DNA from: Grimontia kaedaensis
GTDB taxonomy: Bacteria > Pseudomonadota > Gammaproteobacteria > Enterobacterales > Vibrionaceae
Length of the DNA stretch: 64,000 bases
Reading direction: 5' to 3'
NCBI RefSeq assembly: GCF_023746615.1
Contig: NZ_CP082275.1
Span: 744,001-808,000, forward strand
Under the pieces are notes generated by a model, which ran no database searches, had not been told where the DNA came from, and saw only the letters and a program-made list of their open reading frames with translations. Both the position numbers and the translations under genes were made by a program. Positions 7,964 to 15,336 of the stretch are shown piece after piece (positions within the stretch are counted from its first letter, which is position 1; each line of letters starts with the position of its first letter).

Positions 7964-9067
7964 TCAGTCGATCAAACCGTACTCTTCCTTCAGTATATCA
8001 ATGATTTCCTGTTTCGGGTTGTCACTCAGATGAATCGGTGCGCCAGTGATTTTCTCTGCAATGCCAATGTAGGTGCGCGAAATGTCCATCAGTGCATCTA
8101 CAGGCAGGTTGTTGTCGCGTGCTAAAGCTTCACGCTCTGACATACGTTCTTTGTTGAGCAGAATGTCTGGATCAGGGAAATAGTTCAGCAGGAACTGGCG
8201 GAAGCCTTCTTTGGAGTTTTCCACGATATTGCCAGCCTTGTATTCCTTGGTGTCCCAAATACGTGAAGAGTCCGGTGTGCCGACTTCATCCATGTAGATG
8301 AGTTTTTCTTTGCCTGCTGCATCAGTAACATAACCAAACTCAAACTTAGTATCGACGAAGATTTGGTCAATCATTTCCAGTGCATTGCTGATCACGCCAA
8401 AACCTTCTTTAAGCAAGGTTTCGTATCGCGCAATGTCATCAGCAGATGAGAAATTAAACGCAGCGAAGTTATCTTCGATGTTCTTGCGGGTGATGTTCAC
8501 GTCATCCGCTTCAGGCACACCTGGAATGCCTTTTAGAATACCTTTGGTCGATGGTGTGATCAGAAGCTCTGGTAGCGCTTTGTCTTTTTCCAGTCCTTCA
8601 GGCAATTCAATGCCACAGAATTCGCGCTCGCCTTTTGCGTAGGCACGCCACATTGAACCCGTGATGTATTTACGGCAAATAGCTTCAATCATGACGGGTT
8701 TGGCTTTTTGAACAATCCAAACAAACGGGTGGGGAATATCAAGAATATGGCTGTCTGCCAGTCCATTTTCCTTGAACAGGCGGAACCAATGGTTGGAAAT
8801 GGCATTCAGTGCCGCACCTTTGCCCGGTACGCCTTTCAGGCCGCCTTCAGCATGCCAGATGCAATCGAACGCGGAGATACGGTCACTGATCACCATGATG
8901 GCCAGTGGCGCATCAGGGGCAACGTCATAGCCTTTTTCCTGAATAAGACGTTTGCTGTCCTCCTCTGTCAGCCAGTAGACAGAGCGGACTTTACCGCTAT
9001 GAACAGGTTGGTGGGTACGAATGGGAAGATCGTCGTTAACGGCGAGAACTTGATCCGCAAGGCTCAT
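7964..9067 (-). CDS. purC: PurC, SAICAR synthetase (367-residue type)
   Basis: Phosphoribosylaminoimidazole-succinocarboxamide synthase, the ATP-dependent ligation of aspartate to CAIR in purine synthesis. The protein carries the nucleotide loop SGKVRSVYWL near residue 24 and the conserved RKYITGSMWRAYAKGE and FGYVTDAAGKEKLIYMDEVGTPDSSR stretches split across the centre and C-terminal half; the last includes the D-E-x-x-T-P-D-S-S-R signature. At 367 residues it is the long form seen in vibrios and some other marine gammaproteobacteria, not the roughly 237-residue E. coli form. A PurR-type palindrome lies about 146 bp upstream, so repression by purine supply is likely. Confidence 0.94.
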   Translation of the reverse strand: MSLADQVLAVNDDLPIRTHQPVHSGKVRSVYWLTEEDSKRLIQEKGYDVAPDAPLAIMVISDRISAFDCIWHAEGGLKGVPGKGAALNAISNHWFRLFKENGLADSHILDIPHPFVWIVQKAKPVMIEAICRKYITGSMWRAYAKGEREFCGIELPEGLEKDKALPELLITPSTKGILKGIPGVPEADDVNITRKNIEDNFAAFNFSSADDIARYETLLKEGFGVISNALEMIDQIFVDTKFEFGYVTDAAGKEKLIYMDEVGTPDSSRIWDTKEYKAGNIVENSKEGFRQFLLNYFPDPDILLNKERMSEREALARDNNLPVDALMDISRTYIGIAEKITGAPIHLSDNPKQEIIDILKEEYGLID

Positions 9068-9211
9068 TGAGACATTCCTATCTAAAAGTGGCCGGACGAG
9101 GCTTCGTCACTGGCAAGACAACATTCTATGCGGTGAGAGCGGCGACTTCCTGACTCTCACCCTCCAAACGCTTTGCATGATACCAGAACTGAACAGGGGC
9201 TGTTACTGAAA

Positions 9212-9227
9212 ACGCAAACGTTTGCGC
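9212..9227. promoter_or_regulatory. PurR operator upstream of purC
   Basis: ACGCAAACGTTTGCGC contains the perfect 14-bp palindrome CGCAAACGTTTGCG and fits the E. coli PurR operator consensus in essentially every position. It lies about 146 bases before the purC start, in the only intergenic gap available for the purC promoter. Confidence 0.85.
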
Positions 9228-9242
9228 AAAAAGTTTCAGACA

Positions 9243-9267
9243 CAAAAAAGGCGACCCTGTGGTCGCC
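9243..9267 (-). terminator. Terminator of the dapE-M15-DUF2897 operon
   Basis: Read on the minus strand, GGCGACC, loop ACAG, GGTCGCC and then TTTTTT, placed just after the DUF2897 stop. Confidence 0.85.
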
Positions 9268-9275
9268 CCTATCGA

Positions 9276-9485
9276 TCACCAGAAAGACGATTTGTCGTCG
9301 TCATCCTCATCATCGTAAGGTTTTCGCTCTTTCTTTTGCTCGTTGCTTTGGTCTTCATCTTTTGGCTTAGGCTTTTGCTTCATACCGAATTTGGCATTGG
9401 CCGTGTATTTCAGTGCCATGATGTTGCTGACCACAACGGCGACCACAATAAAGATGATCACGTAGGGATTGGTGAGTATATCCAT
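9276..9485 (-). CDS. DUF2897-family small membrane protein
   Basis: A 69-residue protein with one N-terminal transmembrane helix (about residues 7-25, YVIIFIVVAVVVSNIMAL), then a conserved ALKYTANAKFGMK segment and a very charged, disordered tail rich in K, D and E ending in SSFW. This matches DUF2897, a small family in vibrios and relatives with no assigned function. It is two bases downstream of the M15 peptidase gene and is the last gene of the dapE operon. Topology (short N-terminus out, charged tail in the cytoplasm) is inferred from charge. Confidence 0.85.
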   Translation of the reverse strand: MDILTNPYVIIFIVVAVVVSNIMALKYTANAKFGMKQKPKPKDEDQSNEQKKERKPYDDEDDDDKSSFW

Positions 9486-9487
9486 GT

Positions 9488-10162
9488 TCAGACCTCACAA
9501 ACGTTCGAGACGTATTGGGAATATATCCAATCCAGCTGGTTTAGGACAGTTTCCCGTCCTGCGATGTCAGAAGATGCGATCGCGGTGCGGAGTGCATCAG
9601 GCGTGAGTATATCCAGCGCCCCTTGCGTGGTTGGGATGTGGCTGATATGCCAGGGCTCAAATGCCACACCGCCTCTATCTTCTCGATAAGGCAGGTAAAA
9701 GCCGTGCGTTTTCATGTTAGCCAAAAGCCAATCAAAGAAAGACTTTTGGTGTCCGGTAAGGTATTCCCAAGGTTCAAGTTGGATGGAAATATCTTCAGGC
9801 AAGAGGTTTCTGGCATAGATGTCGATGTCGGTGCCCCAATGATGACGGCTCGCACCTGGTAAGGCTGACCAGCGCAAAATGGCGCGCACTTTATCGTCAT
9901 CGCTGAGCTGGCTGGCATCCAAAGGATTTCCGTCACCATCAATCAGGGGGCGAAGGCCATTGAACTTGTTGTCCCATATCATCTGCTGACGGCTGAAATC
10001 ACGAAAGCTGCTGGCAATAGTGAGTTCAAAGCCGGCTTTTTCTGCAGCGCTCTGCAGAGCCAAAAAATCCGCCTGAACCTCATTATGCAGCATCAGACCC
10101 TCTGCAAGAGTGCACAGATGGTCTTGTGATTGTCCTGTCAGTGATGAAAGGGTCCAACTCAT
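9488..10162 (-). CDS. M15-family (VanY/DdpX-like) metallopeptidase
   Basis: A 224-residue zinc peptidase of the D-alanyl-D-alanine carboxypeptidase family M15. The metal site reads S105-x-H107-x-x-G110-x-x-x-D114 in GASRHHWGTDIDIYARN and the closing histidine is in EPWHISH (His172). The family trims D-Ala from peptidoglycan stem peptides. No signal peptide is visible at the N-terminus (MSWTLSSLTGQSQDHLCTLAEG), so it may act in the cytoplasm on recycled or precursor peptides, or be exported by another route. Its start overlaps the dapE stop by four bases, tying it to diaminopimelate synthesis. Confidence 0.85.
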   Translation of the reverse strand: MSWTLSSLTGQSQDHLCTLAEGLMLHNEVQADFLALQSAAEKAGFELTIASSFRDFSRQQMIWDNKFNGLRPLIDGDGNPLDASQLSDDDKVRAILRWSALPGASRHHWGTDIDIYARNLLPEDISIQLEPWEYLTGHQKSFFDWLLANMKTHGFYLPYREDRGGVAFEPWHISHIPTTQGALDILTPDALRTAIASSDIAGRETVLNQLDWIYSQYVSNVCEV

Positions 10163-11295
10163 TTCGCCAGCACTTTCTCCAGTACTTTTTGGTACATGTC
10201 AGTCAGTTTTTCGAGATCATCAATCTTCACACACTCATTCACTTTGTGGATGGTGGCGTTGACCGGACCTAACTCAATCACCTGACCGCCCATTTGCGCG
10301 ATAAAACGACCGTCAGAAGTGCCGCCCGTAGTAAGAAGCTGAGGCTTCTCGCTGTTCACTTCGTCCACGGCTTCAACGACAGCATCAAGCAAAGAACCTG
10401 CATCTGTCAGGAACGGCAAACCGTTGTAGGTCCATTTGATATCGTAGTCCAGACCGTGCGAGTCGAAGATAGCGTGAGTGCGGGTTTCGATGTCCTGCGC
10501 GGTCAATTCGGTGCCGTAGCGCAAGTTGAACTGGACGTGGAATTCACCTGGAACCACATTACTTGCGCCTGTCCCAGCGGCGACATTTGGAATTTGCAGG
10601 CTGGTTGGCGGGAAGTAGGCGTTACCTTCATCCCACTGAACGTTGGTCAGTTCTGCCAGTGCTGGCAGTGTCAGATGAACTGGGTTTTTCGCAAGGTGTG
10701 GGTAGGCAACGTGGCCCTGGATGCCTTTGAAAGTGACATCACCAGTCAGTGAGCCGCGACGACCGTTCTTTACTACATCACCTACTGCGCTGGTGCTGCT
10801 TGGTTCACCCACAATGCACATGTCGATGATTTCATCACGTGCCATCAGGGTATCGACAACACGGGTCGTTCCGTTGATAAACGGACCTTCTTCATCAGAC
10901 GTGATAAGGAATCCCAGAGAACCACTGTGATCCGGGTTTTCTGCGATAAAGCGTTCAGTTGCGACGATCATCGCAGCCAGTGAACCTTTCATGTCCGCCG
11001 CGCCGCGGCCATGCAGGTAACCGTCTACTATCGTTGGGTCAAAAGGAGGCGTATTCCACTGCTCTAAAGGGCCTGCTGGTACTACATCGGTATGGCCAGC
11101 AAAGGCAAACAGCGGGCCTTCAGTGCCGCGACGAGCCCAAAGGTTGGTGGTGTCCTCAAACACCATACGTTCTATTTTGAATCCCAGCGCTTCGAGGCGC
11201 TCAATCATAAGTTCCTGACATCCTTCATCTTCTGGAGTCACAGATGGACGGCCTATTAATTCCTTGGCCAGAGACAATACCGCACTGTCTGTCAT
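10159..11295 (-). CDS. dapE: DapE, succinyl-diaminopimelate desuccinylase
   Basis: A 378-residue M20 zinc peptidase-like enzyme. It removes succinate from N-succinyl-LL-diaminopimelate in the lysine and peptidoglycan pathway. The first metal motif FAGHTDVVPAG (around residues 65-75), the catalytic TSDEEGP near residues 133-139 and the NEC near the C-terminus (IHKVNECVKIDDL) are all present. GHVAYPHLAKNPVH marks the dimerisation domain insertion. yffB lies 31 bases upstream, the same order as in E. coli (yffB-dapE), and the M15 peptidase overlaps downstream. Confidence 0.95.
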   Translation of the reverse strand: MTDSAVLSLAKELIGRPSVTPEDEGCQELMIERLEALGFKIERMVFEDTTNLWARRGTEGPLFAFAGHTDVVPAGPLEQWNTPPFDPTIVDGYLHGRGAADMKGSLAAMIVATERFIAENPDHSGSLGFLITSDEEGPFINGTTRVVDTLMARDEIIDMCIVGEPSSTSAVGDVVKNGRRGSLTGDVTFKGIQGHVAYPHLAKNPVHLTLPALAELTNVQWDEGNAYFPPTSLQIPNVAAGTGASNVVPGEFHVQFNLRYGTELTAQDIETRTHAIFDSHGLDYDIKWTYNGLPFLTDAGSLLDAVVEAVDEVNSEKPQLLTTGGTSDGRFIAQMGGQVIELGPVNATIHKVNECVKIDDLEKLTDMYQKVLEKVLAK

Positions 11296-11326
11296 GGGGT
11301 TGTGTGTCCTTGTTCTTAAATCGGTG

Positions 11327-11677
11327 TTATTTACTAAAAATTGTTTCGTATTCTCCAGCTTTGAAGCCGAGGTGATACGTGTCGTTGTGAACCAAAAGAG
11401 GGCGCTTAATCATGGCAGGATGAACCAGCATCAAAGAAACGGCATTGGATTCATCCAGATTGTTCTTTTGTTCTTCGGAAAGTCCTCGGAAGGTGGTACC
11501 ACGTTTGTTGACCAGTGCTTCCCAGCCCAGCTTTTCCACAAATTGCTTTAACATTTCCTGATCGATACCGTCTTTACGGTAATCATGAAACGTGTACGGT
11601 TTGCCTTCCGCATCAAGCCACTTCAGCGCTTTCTTGATGGTGTCGCAATTCTTAATCCCGTAAACCATTGTGGTCAT
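11327..11677 (-). CDS. yffB: YffB, ArsC/Spx-like reductase-fold protein
   Basis: A 116-residue ArsC-superfamily protein: MVYGIKNCDTIKKALKWL with a single N-terminal cysteine (Cys11), the HDYRKDGID strand-helix turn and the late motif PAMIKRPLLVHN. It resembles E. coli YffB, a glutathione-binding protein of unclear role that is not an efficient arsenate reductase. It is the first gene of the dapE operon. A different member of the same superfamily (arsC) lies at 309-653; the two are clearly distinct in sequence. Confidence 0.88.
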   Translation of the reverse strand: MTTMVYGIKNCDTIKKALKWLDAEGKPYTFHDYRKDGIDQEMLKQFVEKLGWEALVNKRGTTFRGLSEEQKNNLDESNAVSLMLVHPAMIKRPLLVHNDTYHLGFKAGEYETIFSK

Positions 11678-11821
11678 TCACTGTTTCCTCATAGTGCTAC
11701 GTCGAGGATGCTAGATTGACATTGCAAAGTGTTGAAAGCAAGGCGTGAAGCGACGTCATCCATCATTGAATTCGCTTCTATTCTAATATTTTTACAAATC
11801 AATTTCGTTCAAGATTTCTAT

Positions 11822-11861
11822 ATTAGCTACTCCTGATGTATATTTATTAGAAGTGGCTAAT
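11822..11861. promoter_or_regulatory. Imperfect inverted repeat, likely operator of the ArsR-family gene
   Basis: ATTAGCTACT (11822-11831) and AGTGGCTAAT (11852-11861) are inverted copies with one mismatch, 20 bases apart, ending 20 bases before the repressor start. The AT-rich dyad position fits an autoregulated ArsR-family promoter. The protein-DNA pairing is inferred. Confidence 0.5.
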
Positions 11862-11881
11862 TTATATGGTGTCAGCTAGCC

Positions 11882-12178
11882 ATGGGTAAAGAACTACAAC
11901 AACAAGCCACAGATGCAGCCAAAGTGCTGAGAATTCTCGCGCACCCAGAAAGGTTGATGGTGCTCTGTCAGCTACGAGAAAGGGAGAAAAATGTCTCGAG
12001 CCTTCTTGAGAACAGTGCCTTGAGTCAGTCTGCTTTTTCCCAGCATCTCACTGTGCTGCGACAAGCGGGATTAGTCGAGACGCGTAAGGAGTCGCAGTCG
12101 GTGTTTTACCGCATTGCAGATGGCAAAGTGGAAAACCTGATTAACGCGATTCAAGGTGCGTGGTGTGGGAAGCGCTAA
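11882..12178 (+). CDS. ArsR-family repressor resembling BigR/YgaV persulfide sensors
   Basis: A 98-residue winged-helix repressor. LRILAHPERLMVLCQLRE and LSQSAFSQHLTVLRQAGLV are the ArsR dimer helix and recognition helix. It lacks the metal-box ELCVCDL motif of ArsR/SmtB metal sensors. Instead Cys29 in the second helix and Cys95 near the C-terminus (AWCGKR) sit 66 residues apart, the same distance as the reactive pair Cys41/Cys107 of SqrR and Cys42/Cys108 of BigR, which form polysulfide links and leave DNA. E. coli YgaV has the same layout. A dyad sits just upstream. No sulfide oxidase gene is adjacent, so its targets would be elsewhere. Confidence 0.85.
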   Translation: MGKELQQQATDAAKVLRILAHPERLMVLCQLREREKNVSSLLENSALSQSAFSQHLTVLRQAGLVETRKESQSVFYRIADGKVENLINAIQGAWCGKR

Positions 12179-12281
12179 CTGCGAAAACACATGCCGATGA
12201 ATACACGTTCATTTTGATCAAGCGCAATACCTCCTTTGCAATTCATTGAATAATGGGAATCAGTCATATTAGGAGGTCTTA

Positions 12282-12563
12282 ATGGAACTGAATCCGGTTT
12301 TTGCAAGAAGACTGTATCTTGCTTTTTTGGTTGAAGAAATGGAACGCCCGAACGTTCCGCGTTTAATTGAAGCTACGGGCTGGCCGCGCCGAACTATTCA
12401 GGACGTGATCAAATCACTGGCAGGTCTTGGTATTGAGTTGTCATTCATTCAGGATGGACGCCGCCATAATGACGGATATTACCGCCTGACTGACTGGGGC
12501 CCGTTCAAACGTGAGTGGGTTGAAGACCGTAAACAAGACATTATGGGAACGCTTGCGGTATAA
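12282..12563 (+). CDS. Small winged-helix DNA-binding-like protein (HTH_43 type)
   Basis: A 93-residue protein with a predicted winged-helix fold: the segment VPRLIEATGWPRRTIQDVIKS looks like helix-turn-helix positions 25-45, followed by a wing region and GYYRLTDWGPFKREWV at the end. It resembles the short HTH_43-type proteins found in vibrios; targets are unknown. AGGAGG precedes the ATG with good spacing, so the start is firm. It is downstream of the ArsR gene by about 100 bases and may have its own promoter. Confidence 0.75.
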   Translation: MELNPVFARRLYLAFLVEEMERPNVPRLIEATGWPRRTIQDVIKSLAGLGIELSFIQDGRRHNDGYYRLTDWGPFKREWVEDRKQDIMGTLAV

Positions 12564-12600
12564 AACAAAAAACGAAGCTAACGAGTCTGCGTTTTTTGTT
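12564..12600. terminator. Bidirectional terminator-like inverted repeat
   Basis: AACAAAAAACG and CGTTTTTTGTT are perfect inverted copies separated by 15 bases, between convergent genes. The stem is AT-rich, so it is weaker than the other terminators here. Confidence 0.6.
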
Positions 12601-12601
12601 T

Positions 12602-12958
12602 TCAGGCTTCGGCGTGAGCTGGCCTTAGCGATTTCTGAACGTACTTAGGCAGTTTATCCACCACCAGATGCCAGGAACGGGAAATGATACTTTCGATTTC
12701 CGCCGTTGGCAGGGGGCAGCTTTTGCCAAATTCTATCCATCCCACCCTTGCCAGATGTGGTGCCGGACGGCAATCCGGGATCTCTGCCATCATAATGAAC
12801 AAATCTTCCGGCACCTTGCAGGCCATCTTTTCTCCATCATAGAAAATACAAACCATCTTTGTCTGGTGCACACTGTAAACATCAACACCGCCCCATTTCA
12901 CATCATGGCGGATGCCGACAAGCGATTCGCAGTGTGCTTTGAGTGCCGGAATATCCAC
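12602..12958 (-). CDS. MmcQ/YjbR-family protein
   Basis: A 118-residue MmcQ/YjbR-like protein: KWGGVDVYSVHQTKMVCIF, KVPEDLFIMMAEI and RVGWIEFGKSCPLPTAEIES are the family's conserved blocks, with the C-terminal SRSWHLVVDKLPKYVQ segment. The fold resembles DNA-binding CyaY-like or SMC-hinge-like proteins, but no role is established. The start is a GTG placed directly after the stop of the DUF1499 gene (TAA then GTG), so it is translated by coupling; there is no better ATG nearby. Confidence 0.85.
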   Translation of the reverse strand: MDIPALKAHCESLVGIRHDVKWGGVDVYSVHQTKMVCIFYDGEKMACKVPEDLFIMMAEIPDCRPAPHLARVGWIEFGKSCPLPTAEIESIISRSWHLVVDKLPKYVQKSLRPAHAEA

Positions 12959-13396
12959 TTACTTAATGAGTCCTTTATCCTGAAGCGCTGTTCTTAAGGC
13001 TTCGACGCGTTTTCGGTTTACGCCAAAGTCAGAGTATCCAACGCGCGATTCAGAACGGACTATCAGCTGGTCGCCATCAATGCGAAGTTCTAAGTCATCC
13101 ACGAAGCGCATGATCTTACTGACGCTCTCAACACGCGCGTAACCGGACTCTTGATCGCCAAGACGGGCGCCGGGCATGCTGAGCGCGACTTCGAGGATCG
13201 GGGCCATAGAAACACCTTCCGTCAGTTCAAAAGGTGCCACGTTAAAGTCTTCACGTGGGTCTTGTGTGGATACACAGTTTGGCTTGTCGCCACATGGGCT
13301 AAGAGATTTATCTGTCACGGCATCTTCTCCTTGTGCGCATCCAAACGCAAATATCATGGCTACGCCGGCAGTGGCGAGTGAGAGCGTCTTTTTCAT
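12959..13396 (-). CDS. DUF1499-family lipoprotein
   Basis: A 145-residue secreted protein. The signal peptide ends in FGC with Cys20 in a lipobox-like context (IFAFGC), so it is probably lipidated. The mature part holds the DUF1499 signature: CGDKPNCVSTQDPR at the front and RSESRVGYSDFGVNRKRVE near the end. The function of DUF1499 is unknown. It lies 13 bases after DUF2956 and directly abuts the MmcQ-like gene, making a three-gene minus-strand unit. Confidence 0.85.
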   Translation of the reverse strand: MKKTLSLATAGVAMIFAFGCAQGEDAVTDKSLSPCGDKPNCVSTQDPREDFNVAPFELTEGVSMAPILEVALSMPGARLGDQESGYARVESVSKIMRFVDDLELRIDGDQLIVRSESRVGYSDFGVNRKRVEALRTALQDKGLIK

Positions 13397-13409
13397 GGTG
13401 TATTCCCTG

Positions 13410-13745
13410 TTATTGGTTGCTCATTATATAGGCTGCAAACCCTACCCAACTGGCTATCAGCAGTCCCCAAGGCAGAAGGTTGCGAGACGTGGACACTGAC
13501 TGTTCAGTTTCAGTCACATCCTGCACTTGGGTTGTATCAACCTGTTTTTGTTTAAGCTGCTTTTTTCGCTCTTTATCGCGATCCCGAGCTTTGGCTTTTT
13601 GCTGTTTCTTGTATAGCGCAATCCCTTTCTCAATGCCTTGAGCAATCAGTTTTGTCTGCTCTTTGGTTTGCCCAGGCTTTTGGGTTGCCTTGGCAATTTT
13701 CATTGCTTCTTGTTGGGTCTCCGGAGAGGGTGTTGCATTACTCAT
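13410..13745 (-). CDS. DUF2956-family protein with C-terminal membrane anchor
   Basis: A 111-residue protein. The N-terminal part (PSPETQQEAMKIAKATQKPG, then TKEQTKLIAQGIEKGI) is the DUF2956 pattern; next comes a lysine- and arginine-rich helix around residues 45-70 that may be a coiled coil, and a single hydrophobic helix at the C-terminus (LLPWGLLIASWVGFAAYIM). It is therefore a tail-anchored cytoplasmic protein by sequence. The role is unknown. It heads the DUF2956-DUF1499-MmcQ transcript. Confidence 0.82.
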   Translation of the reverse strand: MSNATPSPETQQEAMKIAKATQKPGQTKEQTKLIAQGIEKGIALYKKQQKAKARDRDKERKKQLKQKQVDTTQVQDVTETEQSVSTSRNLLPWGLLIASWVGFAAYIMSNQ

Positions 13746-13868
13746 TAGTTATTCATCTTTAACCGTATTACGTTGTAAGCGATTATACCGATGATAAGGG
13801 ACTGCCACGAAACCAAATTCTGAGAATCGTGTCAGACCTCTAATGACAATAAAAGGGAGAAAGGACAA

Positions 13869-14189
13869 ATGATCTTAACCACAACCCCGACTATCCAAGG
13901 ACGCGAAATCACGCATTACCACGGTGTAGTAGTAGGAGAGGCAATCTTAGGTGCGAATATTTTCAAAGATATCTTTGCGAGTATTCGCGATATTGTTGGT
14001 GGGCGTTCTGCCGCTTACGAGCAAGAACTCGCTAAAGCGCGTGAAATTGCATTTGAGGAGCTCAGAGAGCGTGCACACTCCGCAGGCGGAAACGCAGTGG
14101 TGGGTATCGACCTTGATTATGAAGTGGTCGGCCCCAATGGTGGAATGTTGATGGTGAGTGTTAGCGGAACAGCAGTCACTGTCGGATAA
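13869..14189 (+). CDS. YbjQ-family (UPF0145) protein
   Basis: A 106-residue protein of the YbjQ/UPF0145 family, which forms pentameric rings in known structures. The conserved marks are TTTPTIQGREITHYHGVVVGEAI at the start, GGRSAAYEQELAKAREIA in the middle and AHSAGGNAVVGIDLDYE near residues 70-86. A heavy-metal-binding role has been suggested for the family from structure; no function is proven. AGGGAGAAAGGAC before the ATG gives a good ribosome site. It is divergent from the DUF2956 unit. Confidence 0.88.
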   Translation: MILTTTPTIQGREITHYHGVVVGEAILGANIFKDIFASIRDIVGGRSAAYEQELAKAREIAFEELRERAHSAGGNAVVGIDLDYEVVGPNGGMLMVSVSGTAVTVG

Positions 14190-14297
14190 ATGTGAGCGAG
14201 CTAAAAGCTTGGGCTGAAATATACTGCGCTACACCGCAAAATGATGAGCCCGAGCTTTGTGCTCCCCATTACTACTGACAAAGTGCCAAGGAGGGTT

Positions 14298-14369
14298 ATG
14301 AACAATGTTTTTTTGCATGCTTCCCTTTGCTGGTGGCTGCGCACAACCCTGAAGAAACAAGATAGATGA
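14298..14369 (+). CDS. 23-codon ORF translationally coupled to the DUF2919 gene
   Basis: ATG at 14298 to TGA at 14367-14369 encodes MNNVFLHASLCWWLRTTLKK plus QDR. An excellent ribosome site, AAGGAGGG, sits six or seven bases upstream, and the stop overlaps the next gene's start as ATGA (14366-14369). The DUF2919 gene has only a poor site of its own (GAAGAAACAAGAT), so it seems to rely on ribosomes that finish this short ORF. The peptide has a short hydrophobic, tryptophan-containing middle and a basic end. It may be a leader peptide or a tiny membrane protein. I recognise no relative. Confidence 0.6.
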   Translation: MNNVFLHASLCWWLRTTLKKQDR

Positions 14370-14851
14370 ATACGCTTTTGTACCAATCTCCTGACTATTA
14401 CGACAAACATGGCAACGCGAAGCCTAACCTAATGTTCTGGCTGACAGGTCTTTTTCTGGCGCGTTCCTGGATAGTGTTTGTGATTGCAGGCGTCAGCCGG
14501 GAGCAAGGCAAAGATTTGCTCTCGCTGATTTACCCAAGTCATGATGCGCTTTATGTCGGACTGGCGTTGGGGTTTCCCGCTGTGGCTTTGATGCTGATGG
14601 CGGGAAGTCTTCATCGTTTCCCAGCATTTTTTCAGCGTATTTGGCGGGGCGGTAAGTACATCCTCCTCGCGGCGTTGAGTGGTGATTTGATACTGCAAGT
14701 CAATCACCTGATAGTTCAGCGTTGGGAGTTCCACTGGAGTGGGGCGTTAATGTTACTGATAGCGATTTGGCTAGCGTTATACCTATTAAGAAGCCGCCGT
14801 ATTCGGTTTTTATTTGAAGCCCCCATTACAAGAGAAGAAAAAAATGAATGA
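14366..14851 (+). CDS. DUF2919-family (YfeZ-like) inner-membrane protein
   Basis: A 161-residue protein with four predicted transmembrane helices, at roughly residues 23-42, 60-78, 95-112 and 125-143. The segments FLARSWIVFVIAGVSREQG and DLLSLIYP match the DUF2919 family, which includes E. coli YfeZ next to the DyP peroxidase YfeX; here too the DyP gene is close downstream. Its start overlaps the stop of a 23-codon ORF and its own stop overlaps the next gene by eight bases, so three cistrons are coupled. The function is unknown. Confidence 0.85.
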   Translation: MNTLLYQSPDYYDKHGNAKPNLMFWLTGLFLARSWIVFVIAGVSREQGKDLLSLIYPSHDALYVGLALGFPAVALMLMAGSLHRFPAFFQRIWRGGKYILLAALSGDLILQVNHLIVQRWEFHWSGALMLLIAIWLALYLLRSRRIRFLFEAPITREEKNE

Positions 14852-15239
14852 GTGGAAGAAAGGGCTTGTCCTGTTCAGCGCAATGTTAAGCCCTTTAGCC
14901 ATGGCTGACTGGCAGGTTGACGTTAATTTCGAAATGGATCGTGCCGGAAAGCAACACCGCGCACAAACCTCCGTATCATTAGTGCCTGGAGAAGAAACTG
15001 TTCTGTTTGATAACGGTGAAGCAACAGGTGCACTCATTGGCAAAGCTGAGCTTTTGGAAGTGACGGCTGATGAGGTAAAAATTTCTCTTCTGGTTCAAGA
15101 ACAGTGCAACGATGGCGGCTGGCGAACCATCATGTCACCCGTTGTCAGTGCGGGACTGAATACGCCGGCTTCTGTTAACCAGAGCAACGAGCAACTGGAT
15201 GAATTTGCATCTTTAAAAGTGGAAATTACGTCGGTATAA
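14844..15239 (+). CDS. Secreted protein of unknown function
   Basis: A 131-residue protein starting at the ATG inside the end of the DUF2919 gene (overlap 14844-14851). The N-terminus WKKGLVLFSAMLSPLAMA is a Sec signal peptide cleaved before DWQVDVNFE. The mature part, about 111 residues, is predicted to be mostly beta strands and has a single cysteine in VQEQCNDGGW. I recognise no family. Coupling to the DUF2919 gene suggests that a membrane and a periplasmic protein work together. The frame is open ten codons upstream, but only the chosen ATG exposes the signal peptide at the N-terminus. Confidence 0.7.
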   Translation: MNEWKKGLVLFSAMLSPLAMADWQVDVNFEMDRAGKQHRAQTSVSLVPGEETVLFDNGEATGALIGKAELLEVTADEVKISLLVQEQCNDGGWRTIMSPVVSAGLNTPASVNQSNEQLDEFASLKVEITSV

Positions 15240-15336
15240 GTGCCCGAAATCCCACTTTACAGATCTGAGACAAAGTCTCGGCGCTTCACAGGTAATATGC
15301 TAGCTTTCTTAAAACACTAAAAATTAAAGACCTAGT

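Noticed and set aside
10294..10752. 152-codon plus-strand frame across dapE
   Set aside because: Shadow of dapE; no start signals.
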